In this document: in pieces, positions 21,511-31,780 of the stretch
Layout: each line of letters opens with the position of its first letter
How positions within the stretch are numbered: the stretch's first letter is position 1
DNA from: Bacteroidota bacterium
GTDB lineage: Bacteria > Bacteroidota > Bacteroidia > AKYH767-A > OLB10
DNA: 34,145 bases
Reading direction: 5' to 3'
NCBI GenBank assembly: GCA_016713525.1
Contig: JADJOZ010000025.1
Span: 1-34,145 of the forward strand
Position numbers and translations under genes: made by a program
The notes under the pieces: model-generated
Told to the model about the DNA's origin: nothing
Database searches by the model: none
The model's input: the letters and a program-made list of their open reading frames with translations, nothing else

Positions 21511-22808
21511 TTATTTCGAAAGTGTTATTATAAATTGCACCTTAAACTCATCATCATCTTCAATGCTATCCACAATACCAAGTGTAGCATTATGATTTTT
21601 AATACTGTATCAATGATAAATCCTCCACCAACCAGTGTTTCCTGTTTTACCGTACTTTGAGTAAGGTTTGTAAGCATTTCTATAGTAAAATTATTTGGAA
21701 GAGGCTGTCCATTATTTTTATTAATAAGTTAACCTTTTTCCCGCTTTTAAAAACATGAAACACTATCTATTTTTGCGGATTTTGTAGTTTTTCACAAAAT
21801 CCATGGCGTACGGCATTTCAATAAAATTAGAAAGTACATAAGTAAATTGTACCTTATCTATGAAGTGGTTAGGGTTTTATCTCCTCACAGTAATATTAAT
21901 ATCATTGAATGTGGTTTTAAACATATTGCATTGATTCATGATATATTCATAGACAATACAGTTATCGGGACTGTACTTCGATGGGTCTGCATTAAAAATA
22001 TATGAAGCACTATCCACAATATTAATAGAATATTTAAGGTTTTCAATTATTCTATTGAAGCTAGATTGTAGAGAATCAATTTCGGCTTGTGGTTCACCAG
22101 GGAAGGCTTCTCGTAATTGCGCATCAAAATCAATTTTGACATCATTGGAGGTATATTCTTTTAAGTAGTTGTACAAATCGCTTATATCATTTTTAATAGC
22201 TGGTAGCTTATTGCCTAATTCGTGTTCTATTGCTGAGAATATGTCTGTTTTTCTTTTAAATATTTAACTTTATCCATTTCACGTTGGTTGCCAAAATCTA
22301 ATTGCAAGTTGGAAATCGATTGTTGATTTGTATATTTTACAAATATTGGCAGAATATTTATCATGAGTAAAATTAAATAAATGAAAATCATAGCATAAAG
22401 TACATTCCCATTTTCATTTACTAACCGCACTGTTGCATTAATTAATTGAAGTATAGATAAATAATTTGATGGAATTGATAAAATATCATCACTATTATAA
22501 ATGGCAAGAATATCTTGTTTAAACAAGGTTATAGACAATAGAAATGTTTGTATAATACTTATAAAAAGAATTATGTAAATAGGAATTAAATAGGAATATT
22601 TCGACCTTGCGGTTGAAATTACTATATAGTCGATGGCAAAGAATATTAATGCAATTGTAATAGCGATAAACAAGATAAATGAGTTGTTATGTATTGAGAC
22701 TTGTAAACCAAATAAAACTGTAAAAAAGGCCATAATAGATGGCATAAAAAGCATCATTGATGAAATTAATTTATCTAAAAATTTCGATGGTGGGTAAGTA
22801 GAGTTCAT
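21511..22808 (-). CDS. Membrane histidine kinase with four-helix N-terminal domain, frameshifted
   Basis: ATG 22808. The first 190 residues contain four hydrophobic helices (MLFMPSIMAFFTVLFGL, LFIAITIALIFFAIDYIVI, YLIPIYIILFISIIQTFLL, MIFIYLILLMINILPIFV). After a shift near 22240 a phospho-acceptor helix follows: AIEHELGNKLPAIKND, with His in the H-E-L-x-N setting. The ATPase domain is readable in pieces: YVLSNFIE (N box position), NGQPLPNNFTIEML, VGGGFIIDTVLK (glycine-rich G box) and EDDDEFKVQFIITLSK at the end. Shifts also occur near 21880, 21770, 21700 and 21600. The kinase call rests on the ordered H, N and G boxes and the overlapping receiver gene. Confidence 0.65.
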
Positions 22809-22882
22809 ATAAATATTGGCAATTCAGTTCTTTTAATAAATTTGTAAAAGTGTTGAGTATTTTGCTGAAATGAAATTACATC

Positions 22883-24824
22883 TCAATGTTGAAACCTCCA
22901 CCCTGGTACCCGCTTTTGAACCGACACCCTATAAGGATTAATCTCCAACGCCTGCTTCCAAAACTCAATAGCTTCATTCCGATTATTTTCCTTGACCGAA
23001 ATGTACCCTTGACTTATCAAAAGGGTATCCAGGTTCTTTGCCTTCTTTCTCGGCAATAGAAATTGCATCGGCTAACTTGCTCTTCGATTCAGGAATCTTT
23101 CCCGCTCTTAAATCAAACTGATTCAAGAAAATGTCCCAACCACTTTTCCTTATTCCCTTTATCGTCCTCCAAAGCTAGTTTAATTTGCTGATTTGCCTCA
23201 TCATATTTTCCCGCCAACATAAAAGCCTCTGCTAATGAATAGCGTACGTAGTAATCCATTCTTTTTCTAATGAAGGGCTTCATAATTTCCACTGCCTTCT
23301 CATATTCCTTTTTTGAAATGTACAACCGGCACAACCGTTCAGCAATAAATGTTTTATCAGCATTCTTTTTGTTTTCAGGCCAATCCGTGATAAGAGCAGT
23401 TAAAAGGAGTTGTTCGGCTTTGCCCCTACACTCATCTCCTTCAGAATTGGAACGCTGCCCATATCCGCTTAAAATCCAGTATTTTAGAAAATAATACTTT
23501 CCAAGACTGTACAGCTTGAACACTCCTTCCATTGTTCCATTTTGTAATCCGAAAGAGCGAATTCCCTCAATGTCAGTTACTTGAGTGACATTAGATGCAT
23601 CTATCTGAATACATTTCGTCAAGTTCTGAATTGCCAGGTCAACATGTTCCAAGTCAATTGGAATAAAAGAAACCCTATCTTCAACATCAATATTGGTATC
23701 CAAGCCCAGTAAAAAGATGCTTTCATCCCAATCATTGCGTATTAAATCCGAATACGCCCGTGCGATATCATAGTAGCATTTAATATAATCCTTATGGTAT
23801 TGCTTTTGCTTATTCGGTTGTGCTGAAAAATACACCTCATAGGATTCAATACCTGATTTAAATGCGGAAATGCCTTCAATGACTTTTTCATTAACGGATT
23901 CTATCAACTCCTTGCTAATTACACTCCTTTTACCAAACAGATTTAGTTTTGGCAATGTCTCAGTTAACAGCAATCCCAATCTGTGATTATCATTGATTCT
24001 ATGCGGATTGATTTCGAGTGCTTTTTTGAAGAGCTGTATCGCTGTCTCAGCCTCAACTTTGGGATTCCCATCTCTACGGCCTCCCGGAAGTCTGAGCTCC
24101 CTTACAAACTGATAGTGAGAATACCCAAGATTTGAGTAATAGGTAGGATTTTGAGGTTCAAGCTCAATACATCTTGTCCTTAAAATCTCTGTTGCCTTAC
24201 GGTATTGTGATTGCTGTTTAAGAAATTTATCTTTTGTCGAATCGTCCCTAAATGATTGCCGCAAATTCACATAAGTTTCAGACAACTTTAGCGGTGGCAA
24301 AACTAAATCCACTCAAAACTTCGGCATCATTCCAGATTTCGGGAATATCTTTCAATTCTTCAACTGGCCCCATTTTTTTGGAATATAGTCTGCCAGTCAT
24401 GCTTTTCCGTTAATAATTTTAACTCATCAGCTAAAGAAATGTTGCTCTTCAGTTTTTCAAATTCCGCTTCATTAACAATACTAAAATATGGCAAGTATTT
24501 ATCGGTCGGCAAGACCTTCCTGCCTCTCAAAAAGCGTTGAGCTCTGTTTCGGATATCAACTGATTTTACATTTAACATTTCTTGAGGAGCAAATTCTACT
24601 TCCAATAATTGACCATCATAATGAATAGAATTGACAATAATCTCATAAGCATTCTTAGTATTGTTCTTACTAGTTGCGAAATAGGCTATTCCAATTTCAC
24701 CACTTAGCTCATAGGCTTGGTCTAAATCAAAAAACAACTTAATGTTTTCTAGTACAGAGCCTCGCCATGAAACCTTACCACCTTTCAATATTGATTCATC
24801 ACTAACTCCTATTAGCACGTTCAT
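22883..24824 (-). CDS. TPR protein with unknown N-terminal domain, frameshifted
   Basis: ATG 24824 (MNVLIGVSDESI) lies 10 bases after the previous gene's stop. The N-terminal 150 residues form a domain I do not recognise (SWRGSVLENIKLFFD, RAQRFLRGRKVLP). A shift near 24370 leads into EELKDIPEIWNDAEVLSGF and then a long clean frame, 24312-23113, of tetratricopeptide repeats, with NPTYYSNLGYSHYQFV, the motif LRLPGGRRDGN, and AETAIQLFKKALEINPHRI. Further repeats reach EFWKQALEINPYR near 22930 after a second shift. About 640 residues in all; cytoplasmic by its lack of a signal. Probably a scaffold for the ATPase or two-component proteins encoded beside it. Confidence 0.65.
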
Positions 24825-24834
24825 GTTTCCCTCA

Positions 24835-25844
24835 TTAAATATTGGCTTGCGGAAAATGGTTGATTGCACTTGTAAATCGAATACGATTATTATATAATCC
24901 TGCTAATACATCATGTTTGTCAAGCAAATAAATACTTGAAAATGATATATTATCGTTAGTTTTTAAAAGATAATCCTTCTCCATTCTAATATAGTCAAAT
25001 CCACCGGTAAGCTCTACCCAATGACGATTTGATAATGCAAATCTGGCATGTGTTGGCATGTTATGAAAAATTGTCTCGCAAAAGGAATTGGAGCAAATTT
25101 TACTAGTTATTTGTTTTATTATCCTCTTTAATTCAAGTTGTTCTTCATCTGACCATTTTTCCTTTCTATCATCTAATTCGTAGGTTGGAATATGAAAAAC
25201 AACAATTTTTCTGCGAATGTCACTGGACGATAAAAACTCATATAAAATATTCTTAATTCTATTAGCAATAGATTTAATATCTGGCTTTATTCCCCCCCTT
25301 TTTAATTAAAAAATACGGGTCATCTATCAATAAACAAACGGCTCCTTTACACTCCCACACATTTAGAGAATCCTTTTTTGAAATGAAATCGGCATACCTA
25401 ATGCTCTTTTTAATTTTACCATTTATTAAGAAATTACGGAAAGAATTATCGAAATCAGCACTGGAAATAATCGGCTTTCCAATTAATTCCGGACTATTTA
25501 GAAGGTCTTTGTCGAGATGAACGAAGTATATTCTATTTGCGATACTTTCGTCCTTTATATCTTCGTTTAAGATATGCGAATTAAGGGCTTTTTCACCACT
25601 TGCCAGCAATCCATCTATTGAATAACCTTCAATTCTATCAACACTCCGTTTCCTAAATTTAGAAATGAGCGATAATGCAATTTAGTATATTGATTAAATT
25701 CCGAATTCAATAAATCGAAATCCGTAACAATATATTTCAAATTTAGTTGGGCAAAAAAATCCATTACAAATGTGTCAAAATATTTGTTATTGATGCACTT
25801 TTCAAGATTTTGAAAAATGCTTGAGAAATAAAAGCTGTATACAT
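24835..25844 (-). CDS. Unknown protein encoded directly after the AAA ATPase, candidate effector
   Basis: ATG 25844 lies at the ATPase stop, so the two are translationally linked. About 336 residues after repair of shifts near 25775, 25620 and 25290. The N-terminal half has alternating strand/helix segments (LNLKYIVTDFDLLNSEF, YRSFLNLGNGVLIELKV, RIYFVHLDKDLLNSPEL). The C-terminal half contains IVVFHIPTYELDD and then THARFALSNRHWVELTGGFD, a block that recalls the H-x-R-F-x-[IL]-[ST]-N region seen in some PLD-like or effector domains of Bacteroidota. This likeness is weak. No known family is assigned. Partners of defence ATPases are usually encoded in this position, which is why I flag it. Confidence 0.5.
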
Positions 25845-25845
25845 A

Positions 25846-27338
25846 TTAATTCAGGCTATTAATTTTAAGCAGTTCCAACTGTTGCTGAAGACTTTCTTCA
25901 TAAAACCCTGGTTCAAACGGCTTTGAAAGACCTCCATTCGACTTGAATTCGATTTGTTTGCATTTATGAACACCGTTATCAATCCAAAAATAATTGATTA
26001 TTATATCTTCGGGTGCAATTTTACCTTTTGCTACCAAATATTGAAATCTCCTAACCATATATTCACTATGGGTTTCTATGATGAAGTTCATTTCTCTTTC
26101 TTTTTGAAGTACGGTAAATACATCTGCCAATTTAGATTGATAATTTGGATGAAGATTTGATTCGGGTTCTTCAACAATCAATAAATCATTTTTATTACTT
26201 GCTCCTCCAATTATGAACAGGGGCAATAATTGATTTATACCACTGCCAAAGTCGGCAATGTTTCTGTATCTATTTTCACCGGTTTCCAATTTGAAAATAA
26301 AACCATAATCAGCACTTGCTTCGATATGAAATTTTGCAGGTAAATCAAAAAGTGGAAGAATATCTTTTAGCATACCTCTAATTCTCCCTGCTTTAGAACT
26401 CCCATTGTCATTATCAAAAAAGTAACTGTCTAATGACTCTTTGTATTTACTATCACTACCATAATGAATGTATCTGTCGCTATTTCTCCTACTTAAATTT
26501 ATAATTGATGATTTTCTAATAAAATTGTTAAAATCAAAACTACGCCAAAAAACAGAATCAATAAAGTTAAATAATTCCTCTTTACAGATAATATCCTTTT
26601 GCCAAAAATTACCTCTTTTACTTTCTTCAACAATTTTGAAATAAAGTAAAAGTTATCCCATGCAAAAGTTGTAGAAATTACTATGTTGCCATTATCTAAT
26701 TTGGAGGTATTCGGAGAACTAAATAGAATATTTAACAAATTTGCATTGATTGTTATTTTAGCAGAGTGGCCTCCATGATATTCTCCGCCATTTTCTGGGT
26801 CACTCAAATCTTCTTCATCTTCATCTTGCTCGATTCTTACCAAAAGTTTATTATCAATATAAATCGTATACGTGTTTAGCACTCCTCTGCTCGGCAATTC
26901 TGGCATTACGTCACCTCCAAAAAATGATGTTGAATCTGGGTCAGATTCAAACCGTGTTCTATTTTCTTTAAAAACATATGCGAGGCCCAATTTGATATCA
27001 TACTTTTGATATGATTCAAGCTCTTCTGAAATTTCCGGATTAATAAATATTTCTAATTCATTTGAAAGCGAATTTAAAAATTCGCCAGGAGAGCCCATTC
27101 CTTTTAAATTAAAAGAATGCAGTTCTGGAATAAAAGCCCTTCTATCCTTTTTAAGAATGTACTTACTTTCTTTTCTTTCATGAATTTGCAAAGAGTGTTT
27201 TAACAGTTCCAAGCTTTTAATGAAAGATGATTTACCGCTATTATTTGGGCCAATATTGATTGTAATCGGCCTTAAACTGATAGAAGTTCGTTCCTTAAAG
27301 CACTTAAAATTTGATATTGAATAGTTTTCCGGGAACAT
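25846..27338 (-). CDS. AAA ATPase, DUF3696-type (OLD/SMC-like), one frameshift
   Basis: ATG 27338; about 497 residues. Walker A is INIGPNNSGKSSFIKSL near residue 27. The signature-like element FGSGINQLLPLF precedes Walker B LLIVEEPESNLHP, and the switch His is in FIIETHSEYMVRRFQYL. The C-terminus (GGLSKPFEPGFYEESLQQQL) fits the short DUF3696 tail; no TOPRIM nuclease domain follows, so it is not a complete OLD nuclease. The frame breaks between 26499 and 26373. Such ATPases act as sensors or motors with a separate effector, as in several two-gene phage-defence systems. The stop overlaps the next gene's start region. Confidence 0.8.
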
Positions 27339-27390
27339 ATATTTAAAATGAGAGATTCAGGTTAATACAACAATGATAATTAATAAAATC

Positions 27391-28377
27391 CTAATTTAAA
27401 AAAGCTGGTGGAATTTTATCCAAAATCGACCTGGTTTGCACAACTTTAGGATGATTTCCCCCTCCCTCAAACCAAATCTGGTCTTGGCTGGCAATTTTGT
27501 TAATCCTTGCTGCTCCTATTTGTTCAATCATCTTCACTTTACGGTCGTAATTCGATTTCGGGTGCTTCATTTTAAGAATCACTACAAGGAATTCTACCAT
27601 CATCAACAGTCCAGTAAAAATAAAATACAGGATACCCATTGCCCAGTCTGAAAAAACCAGTTCAAATGTGGCTTTTATCCTGTTCAAAAGCATGCCTTCA
27701 CCAAATGAGGCTCTGATACGCTGTTCAGCAGAATCCTTTTCGGCATCGGTTGCCAGTTGTAAATTTTCCAGGTCTGAATTGCGAGACTGGTATTCCAAAT
27801 ACTGTTTATCAGCCAGCGCATTCTTCAAAGCTGTTACCTTCCCATTTCCGTACTTTCCGGTGCCATAACTGCCATCGGATTCGTTTTTGACATCCTGAAC
27901 ACCCTTTTTCCAATCATGGAAAGCAATATCCGACTTTTGCTTAGCCTCAGTTAGTCTTGCTTCATAATCAGCTTCAACTTTCGCTCGCTCAGAATCAACT
28001 TTTACATCCAATGTTTGAGCAAGGTGATGGTCTATATCTTCTTTGAAAACAATTTCATCAATGATAATTGAGCCGATGGATGCAACAAAAAATCCTAGCA
28101 ATATTCTGACAAAGCTGATGGTTCCACAACATTCTGCCAAGATAATGGACCTGTCAATCAGGAATACAATAAATCCGGCAACTGCTCCAGCGATGAGTCC
28201 GTGGGTCATGGACATTTGGAAAATTTGTGTTGCCATCCCGTAACCGGTAAGAAACCACAGGATAACGGGGAGAAAAAGCGCATTAGCAAACATAACTACT
28301 TTTTTCTTGCTGGCAGGCGTATCGTTAACCAACATATTGTAGTCGTCACCAGTGATTTTAGAGGAGAATTTAAGCAT
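27391..28377 (-). CDS. DUF4407 family membrane protein
   Basis: 328 residues, intact. Three helices lie in the first 130 residues (FANALFLPVILWFLTG, GLIAGAVAGFIVFLIDRSII, ILLGFFVASIGSIIIDEIVF). A charged coiled coil of about 110 residues follows (SERAKVEADYEARLTEAKQK). A fourth helix (GILYFIFTGLLMMVEFLVVI) precedes a cytoplasmic tail. This is the standard DUF4407 layout; function of the family is unknown. It lies 44 bases after the preceding gene and 52 before the ATPase gene. The histidine kinase of the same cluster begins with a similar four-helix region. Confidence 0.85.
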   Translation of the reverse strand: MLKFSSKITGDDYNMLVNDTPASKKKVVMFANALFLPVILWFLTGYGMATQIFQMSMTHGLIAGAVAGFIVFLIDRSIILAECCGTISFVRILLGFFVASIGSIIIDEIVFKEDIDHHLAQTLDVKVDSERAKVEADYEARLTEAKQKSDIAFHDWKKGVQDVKNESDGSYGTGKYGNGKVTALKNALADKQYLEYQSRNSDLENLQLATDAEKDSAEQRIRASFGEGMLLNRIKATFELVFSDWAMGILYFIFTGLLMMVEFLVVILKMKHPKSNYDRKVKMIEQIGAARINKIASQDQIWFEGGGNHPKVVQTRSILDKIPPAFLN

Positions 28378-28421
28378 ATTAATAGGGTTTTAAAGGTAAA
28401 AATTAAATTTTGAATTGAGTT

Positions 28422-29018
28422 TTATTTAGGGATGTCAGCTGAACATCCTGTTGATTGAGCAAAGAGTTTTGCCTCCTGGTACTCTTTGCACCCCCGTAAA
28501 AATCCGTCCCGGTATTCATGAATTGCTTTCATCACAAGCCCTTCATCCTCGACTGAAAATCCCTTTTCCCGTTCAAGTTTGCCGATATTGGTTTCTATTT
28601 CGGCAATACGCAATTCAATCTGCTCTTCCAACCGCTCGCTCAAACCACGAGTCTCGATTTGTTGGTTTTTCAGCAGAAAAATTTCCGACCTCCTATTGTC
28701 AATGGCCTCATCAACAATCTGCCGAAATTCAGCACGTATGATTGCAAGTTTTTGTTGCAAAAACTCAGCATTATGATGTGAATAACCATCATTGTATCCA
28801 ATGTTGGCATACCCACCATTGATGAATTCCTGCAAACGGCTCACTGGTTTTGAAGCAGGTTGTTGAATAACCGGAGGGGTTTTGTCTACAAACAATTCCG
28901 ATAATAAATCAGTTGGCACCTCATCAACCGGTGCAGTTTCCACAACAGGAGTCTGGACCTGTGAGTTAGAGATTTCATTTTTAGAACCGAAACCGAAGAG
29001 TTTTTTCAAGAAGTTCAT
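28422..29018 (-). CDS. Cytoplasmic coiled-coil protein, partner of the DUF4407 protein
   Basis: 198 residues, intact. The N-terminus is basic then low-complexity (Pro, Val, Thr rich, residues 20-65), followed by NGGYANIGYNDGYSHHN and a long helix (QQKLAIIRAEFRQIVDEAID through LEEQIELRIAEIETNIGKLE). It ends with EYRDGFLRGCKEYQEAKLFA. No membrane helix or signal. I know of no family name. Close spacing to the DUF4407 gene suggests a complex with its cytoplasmic coil. Confidence 0.75.
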   Translation of the reverse strand: MNFLKKLFGFGSKNEISNSQVQTPVVETAPVDEVPTDLLSELFVDKTPPVIQQPASKPVSRLQEFINGGYANIGYNDGYSHHNAEFLQQKLAIIRAEFRQIVDEAIDNRRSEIFLLKNQQIETRGLSERLEEQIELRIAEIETNIGKLEREKGFSVEDEGLVMKAIHEYRDGFLRGCKEYQEAKLFAQSTGCSADIPK

Positions 29019-29067
29019 GTGAGAAGGGTTTAAAGGTTAGATTATGATTTAAATTGTTTTTGATTGT

Positions 29068-29349
29068 TCAAATAGCAAATCTTGGTATATTGTACAGTTG
29101 GTGTCCTCGCTCATGGCAATTCCTGCACAGCGTAATCAGATATCTGTTGTAGTATTGCCAGGGCTGTTTCTTTTGACCGGTTTTGTTGCAGAAATGATAT
29201 TGCCGGTGGTGTACATTCAGCAAATTAGTTGCTCCACAATTTCGGCACCGATACCCATCCCTGGATAAAATTTCAGAACGCTTATCCTTCCATTGCTTCA
29301 TTTGAAGAAGTGTGATATAATCTGGAGTCTGGGTTAATGTTGTTGACAT
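29068..29349 (-). CDS. HNH endonuclease family protein
   Basis: 93 residues, intact. A complete HNH module: first zinc pair CRNCG, the H-H of LNVHHRQYH, the Asn in NRYLITLC, the second zinc pair CRNC and the final His in HERGHQLY. Residues 15-93 are essentially all domain, as in small stand-alone HNH proteins. It leads the eight-gene cluster, 49 bases before the coiled-coil gene. It could nick or cut DNA, but small HNH proteins are also found without proven activity. Confidence 0.8.
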   Translation of the reverse strand: MSTTLTQTPDYITLLQMKQWKDKRSEILSRDGYRCRNCGATNLLNVHHRQYHFCNKTGQKKQPWQYYNRYLITLCRNCHERGHQLYNIPRFAI

Positions 29350-29790
29350 GAGTGGTTGCGATTAATGCGATGCCAATCCCTTGTCAATCAATATACCAAC
29401 AATTATAGTATTGATTTTCAGTATATTTACAATATACTAAATGTCAATAATTGATTTATAATATCCAATTTTGATATCTATAATTTGTTTTATTTTAAAA
29501 GCGGCGGTTTGACCTTAACTTCAATGATTGGTAACTCTGATGAAAAAGCATTGAATCACAAATGATAGTGAAGTATTAATAAAACAATCTCATTAAAAAA
29601 TGAATAGACAAAAAGTGCAGACCTAGATTGGAAAATTCGACAACCGTTGCACTACTGATTCCAAATTTTTTGATGAACATTCAACATAACCCGAATCAAC
29701 ACAAGAGTTCGTCTAATTTCTTTTTTGCAAGGTTCGTGCATTTTAAAAAACTTACTAAATACGAACTTCATAAATGTTTTACTTAAAATA
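29350..29790. other. Gene-free region upstream of the eight-gene cluster
   Basis: 441 AT-rich bases with no coding frame supported by homology. It contains the dyad/promoter candidate at 29420-29447. No hairpin terminator was seen after the sigma-54 regulator, whose stop is at 29791. Confidence 0.6.
29420..29447 (-). promoter_or_regulatory. Dyad overlapping a possible promoter for the HNH-to-response-regulator cluster
   Basis: AGTATATT and AATATACT form perfect 8-bp arms around TAC (29420-29438). On the minus strand the same bases give TTGACA (29447-29442), a 16-base spacer and TATACT (29425-29420), a close match to a generic -35/-10 pair. The dyad covers the spacer and -10, as an operator would. 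Caution: Bacteroidota main promoters usually use a different consensus (TTTG and TAnnTTTG). The HNH start lies 70 bases downstream. Confidence 0.4.
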
Positions 29791-31243
29791 TTATTGAGCA
29801 TAATCATCCGGATGAATATCATAATCGGATAATTTATTTTTTAATGTGTTTATGCTGCCGTAACCGATTGCCAGTTGCGTTTGAGCTTGATTTCCTTTTT
29901 TTAATCGCAAAACATATTTGATATGTTCCGATTCAACATATTCAATTCGCAATGGATTTTCTACATCTTTCACGGTTATTCTGTCCGGCAAATCTGAAAC
30001 TCGAACTTGGCCATCAGTAAACACATGCAATTTTGCTATGGTGTTTTCCAGTTCTCTTATATTTCCGGGATAATGATAGTTCAACATTAATTCCATAGCA
30101 GGTTTTGCGAATTCCAATAGTCTGTCTTTTTTTCAATTTCTTTTGTATAATTTATTAAAGAAATCAATCATTATTTTTAGTTCAGGTTTTCCCCTCTCTA
30201 TAAAACTGGGTAAATGCAGTTCACCAACTGCCAGCCGATAAAAAAGGTCCCATCTGAATTTTTCTTCCTTACATCTTTTTGCCAAATCCTGATTAGTAGC
30301 ACAAATAATTCGGACACTTAATTTTTCCGGACTCCCACCAACAGGATGTATTTCCTTTTGTTGAAGCACTCGAAGAAGAGCTTGTTGCATATATGGTGAA
30401 ATATCTCCAATTTCATCGAGGAAAATACTACCCTTGTCTGCTTCGTGAAAAAGACCGGGGGTATCCTTTTCAGCGCCGGTAAATGCTCCTTTCTTATAAC
30501 CAAATAGTCTTGATTCCAGCAGCTGGTCGCTCATTCCTGCACAATTAAATGCGAGATAGTTTTTTTCTTTTCGTGCAGAATTATCATGGATAAATTTCGC
30601 GAGATGCTCTTTTCCCGTTCCGCTTTGACCTAAAATCAACGCCGTGATATCATACGTGTGGGCAATTTTTAATGCTTTATCGTAAATTGGTTTTATACTA
30701 TCTGATATATAATATTCCTCATCCGGTTTCGCTTTTCCCGGAGCAGGCATTTCACTTTCCAATATTGTTACTGCTGTCGGTATTGAACTTTGCTCCAGGT
30801 TTATTCTGACTAATTCCGGTTTATCTTTTGATTTGGTATGCTTTTGCAGCTCTGGTTTGACAAAGAGATGTTTTGAATGCACCGCCTAAATGAATAAAGT
30901 ACCATGCCGTTTGCATAGTCGGAGTTCCGGGGCTAATGAAAATATCAATTTCATGGTCTTTTATTGACATCATCCACTTTTCTACCTTCTGCCTCACTTC
31001 ATTAATATTTATTACATCAGATATTCCCAGATAAACGATTTCTACTTCACGCTCTTTATATTGCTTTGCAATTAATGCATTCAGCGCAATGGCTCTAATA
31101 TCATCACCGGAAGAAGCTGACAAGATGAAATGTTTATCATGATTGAAGAAATACTTGTGAAAAGAGAAAGTCGGACCTTCCTCTACTGCTTTACCGTCAG
31201 CAAAATCATTGTTGAAAGCAAGCCAACTAATCAGAATTTTCAT
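29791..31243 (-). CDS. Sigma-54 activator with RtcR/CARF-like N-terminal domain, two frameshifts
   Basis: ATG 31243; about 484 residues. The N-terminal 115 residues form a Rossmann-like domain (MKILISWLAFNNDF, EVEIVYLGISDVININEV, IDIFISPGTPTMQTAW) like the ligand-sensing CARF domain of RtcR. A shift near 30870 joins the AAA+ core: Walker A LGQSGTGKEHLAKFIH, the sigma-54 loop GAFTGA, Walker B GSIFLDEIGD, and arginine region DLFYRLAVGELHLPS. A second shift near 30130 leads to PGNIRELENTIAKLH and a Fis-type helix-turn-helix (GNQAQTQLAIGYGSINTLKN). Such proteins switch on sigma-54 promoters on ligand binding; CARF ligands are typically cyclic or linear oligonucleotides. Targets are not visible. 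Confidence 0.8.
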
Positions 31244-31264
31244 TTTATATCAATATTTGACAGA

Positions 31265-31272
31265 CAAATGTA
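31265..31272 (-). promoter_or_regulatory. Possible Bacteroidota -7 element of the sigma-54 activator gene
   Basis: On the minus strand the bases read TACATTTG, an exact match to the phylum consensus TAnnTTTG, 21 bases before the ATG at 31243. I see no good -33 TTTG at the usual distance, so confidence is limited. Confidence 0.35.
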
Positions 31273-31374
31273 ATAAATGATAATGATTATATAATTAAAC
31301 ATTTGTAATTTAGCATTTTATGAATTGGAATACAGATTGGTATCGTATTTCCGAAAAATAAAAAGCCGAAACTC

Positions 31375-31776
31375 ATGAAAAATACCCTGATTTGCCCGAA
31401 GTGCTACCCTCAAATTGATGTAGAAAAGGCAATGTTTGACCAGATTGCTGAATGCAAAATGCTGAAATTCAAAATAAAAGCATGAATTGGAAGCTTTAAT
31501 TGACGAAAAGGAAAATACGCACTGAGGAGGCTGAACTGATAAAATATTAAATTCCTTGGCTTTCATGTTGTGTGAAAGTTTGCTTCAAATACAGGATATT
31601 CGCTTATCCGGTGAGAACAAGTTGAGCAAGGCGGCTCAGCATTATATTATCTTACCAGCCAGGAATTTGCCGGATTGATGCAGTCCATTGTTGATGGCAA
31701 AGAGGATAAGTATGAGAAAATACACATCCTTTTTCACAAAATCCTTACTGCTAAAAATTCAATGTTCAATTCGTAA
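31375..31776 (+). pseudogene. Remnant resembling a DUF2130 protein, internally deleted and frameshifted
   Basis: ATG 31375 reads MKNTLICPKCYPQIDVEKAM, like the zinc-ribbon start of DUF2130 proteins. KHELEALIDEKEN follows in another frame. Then, after a loss of most of the coiled-coil middle, NKLSKAAQHY and YLTSQEFAGLMQSIVDG near 31620-31700 match the C-terminal region of the family. The remnant is about 130 codons, against over 400 expected. It ends 5 bases from the convergent HEPN gene. Confidence 0.45.
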
Positions 31777-31780
31777 TTAA

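Noticed and set aside
25846..27338. Complete OLD-family nuclease or Gabija GajA
   Set aside because: There is no TOPRIM domain after the ATPase and no UvrD-like helicase gene next to it.
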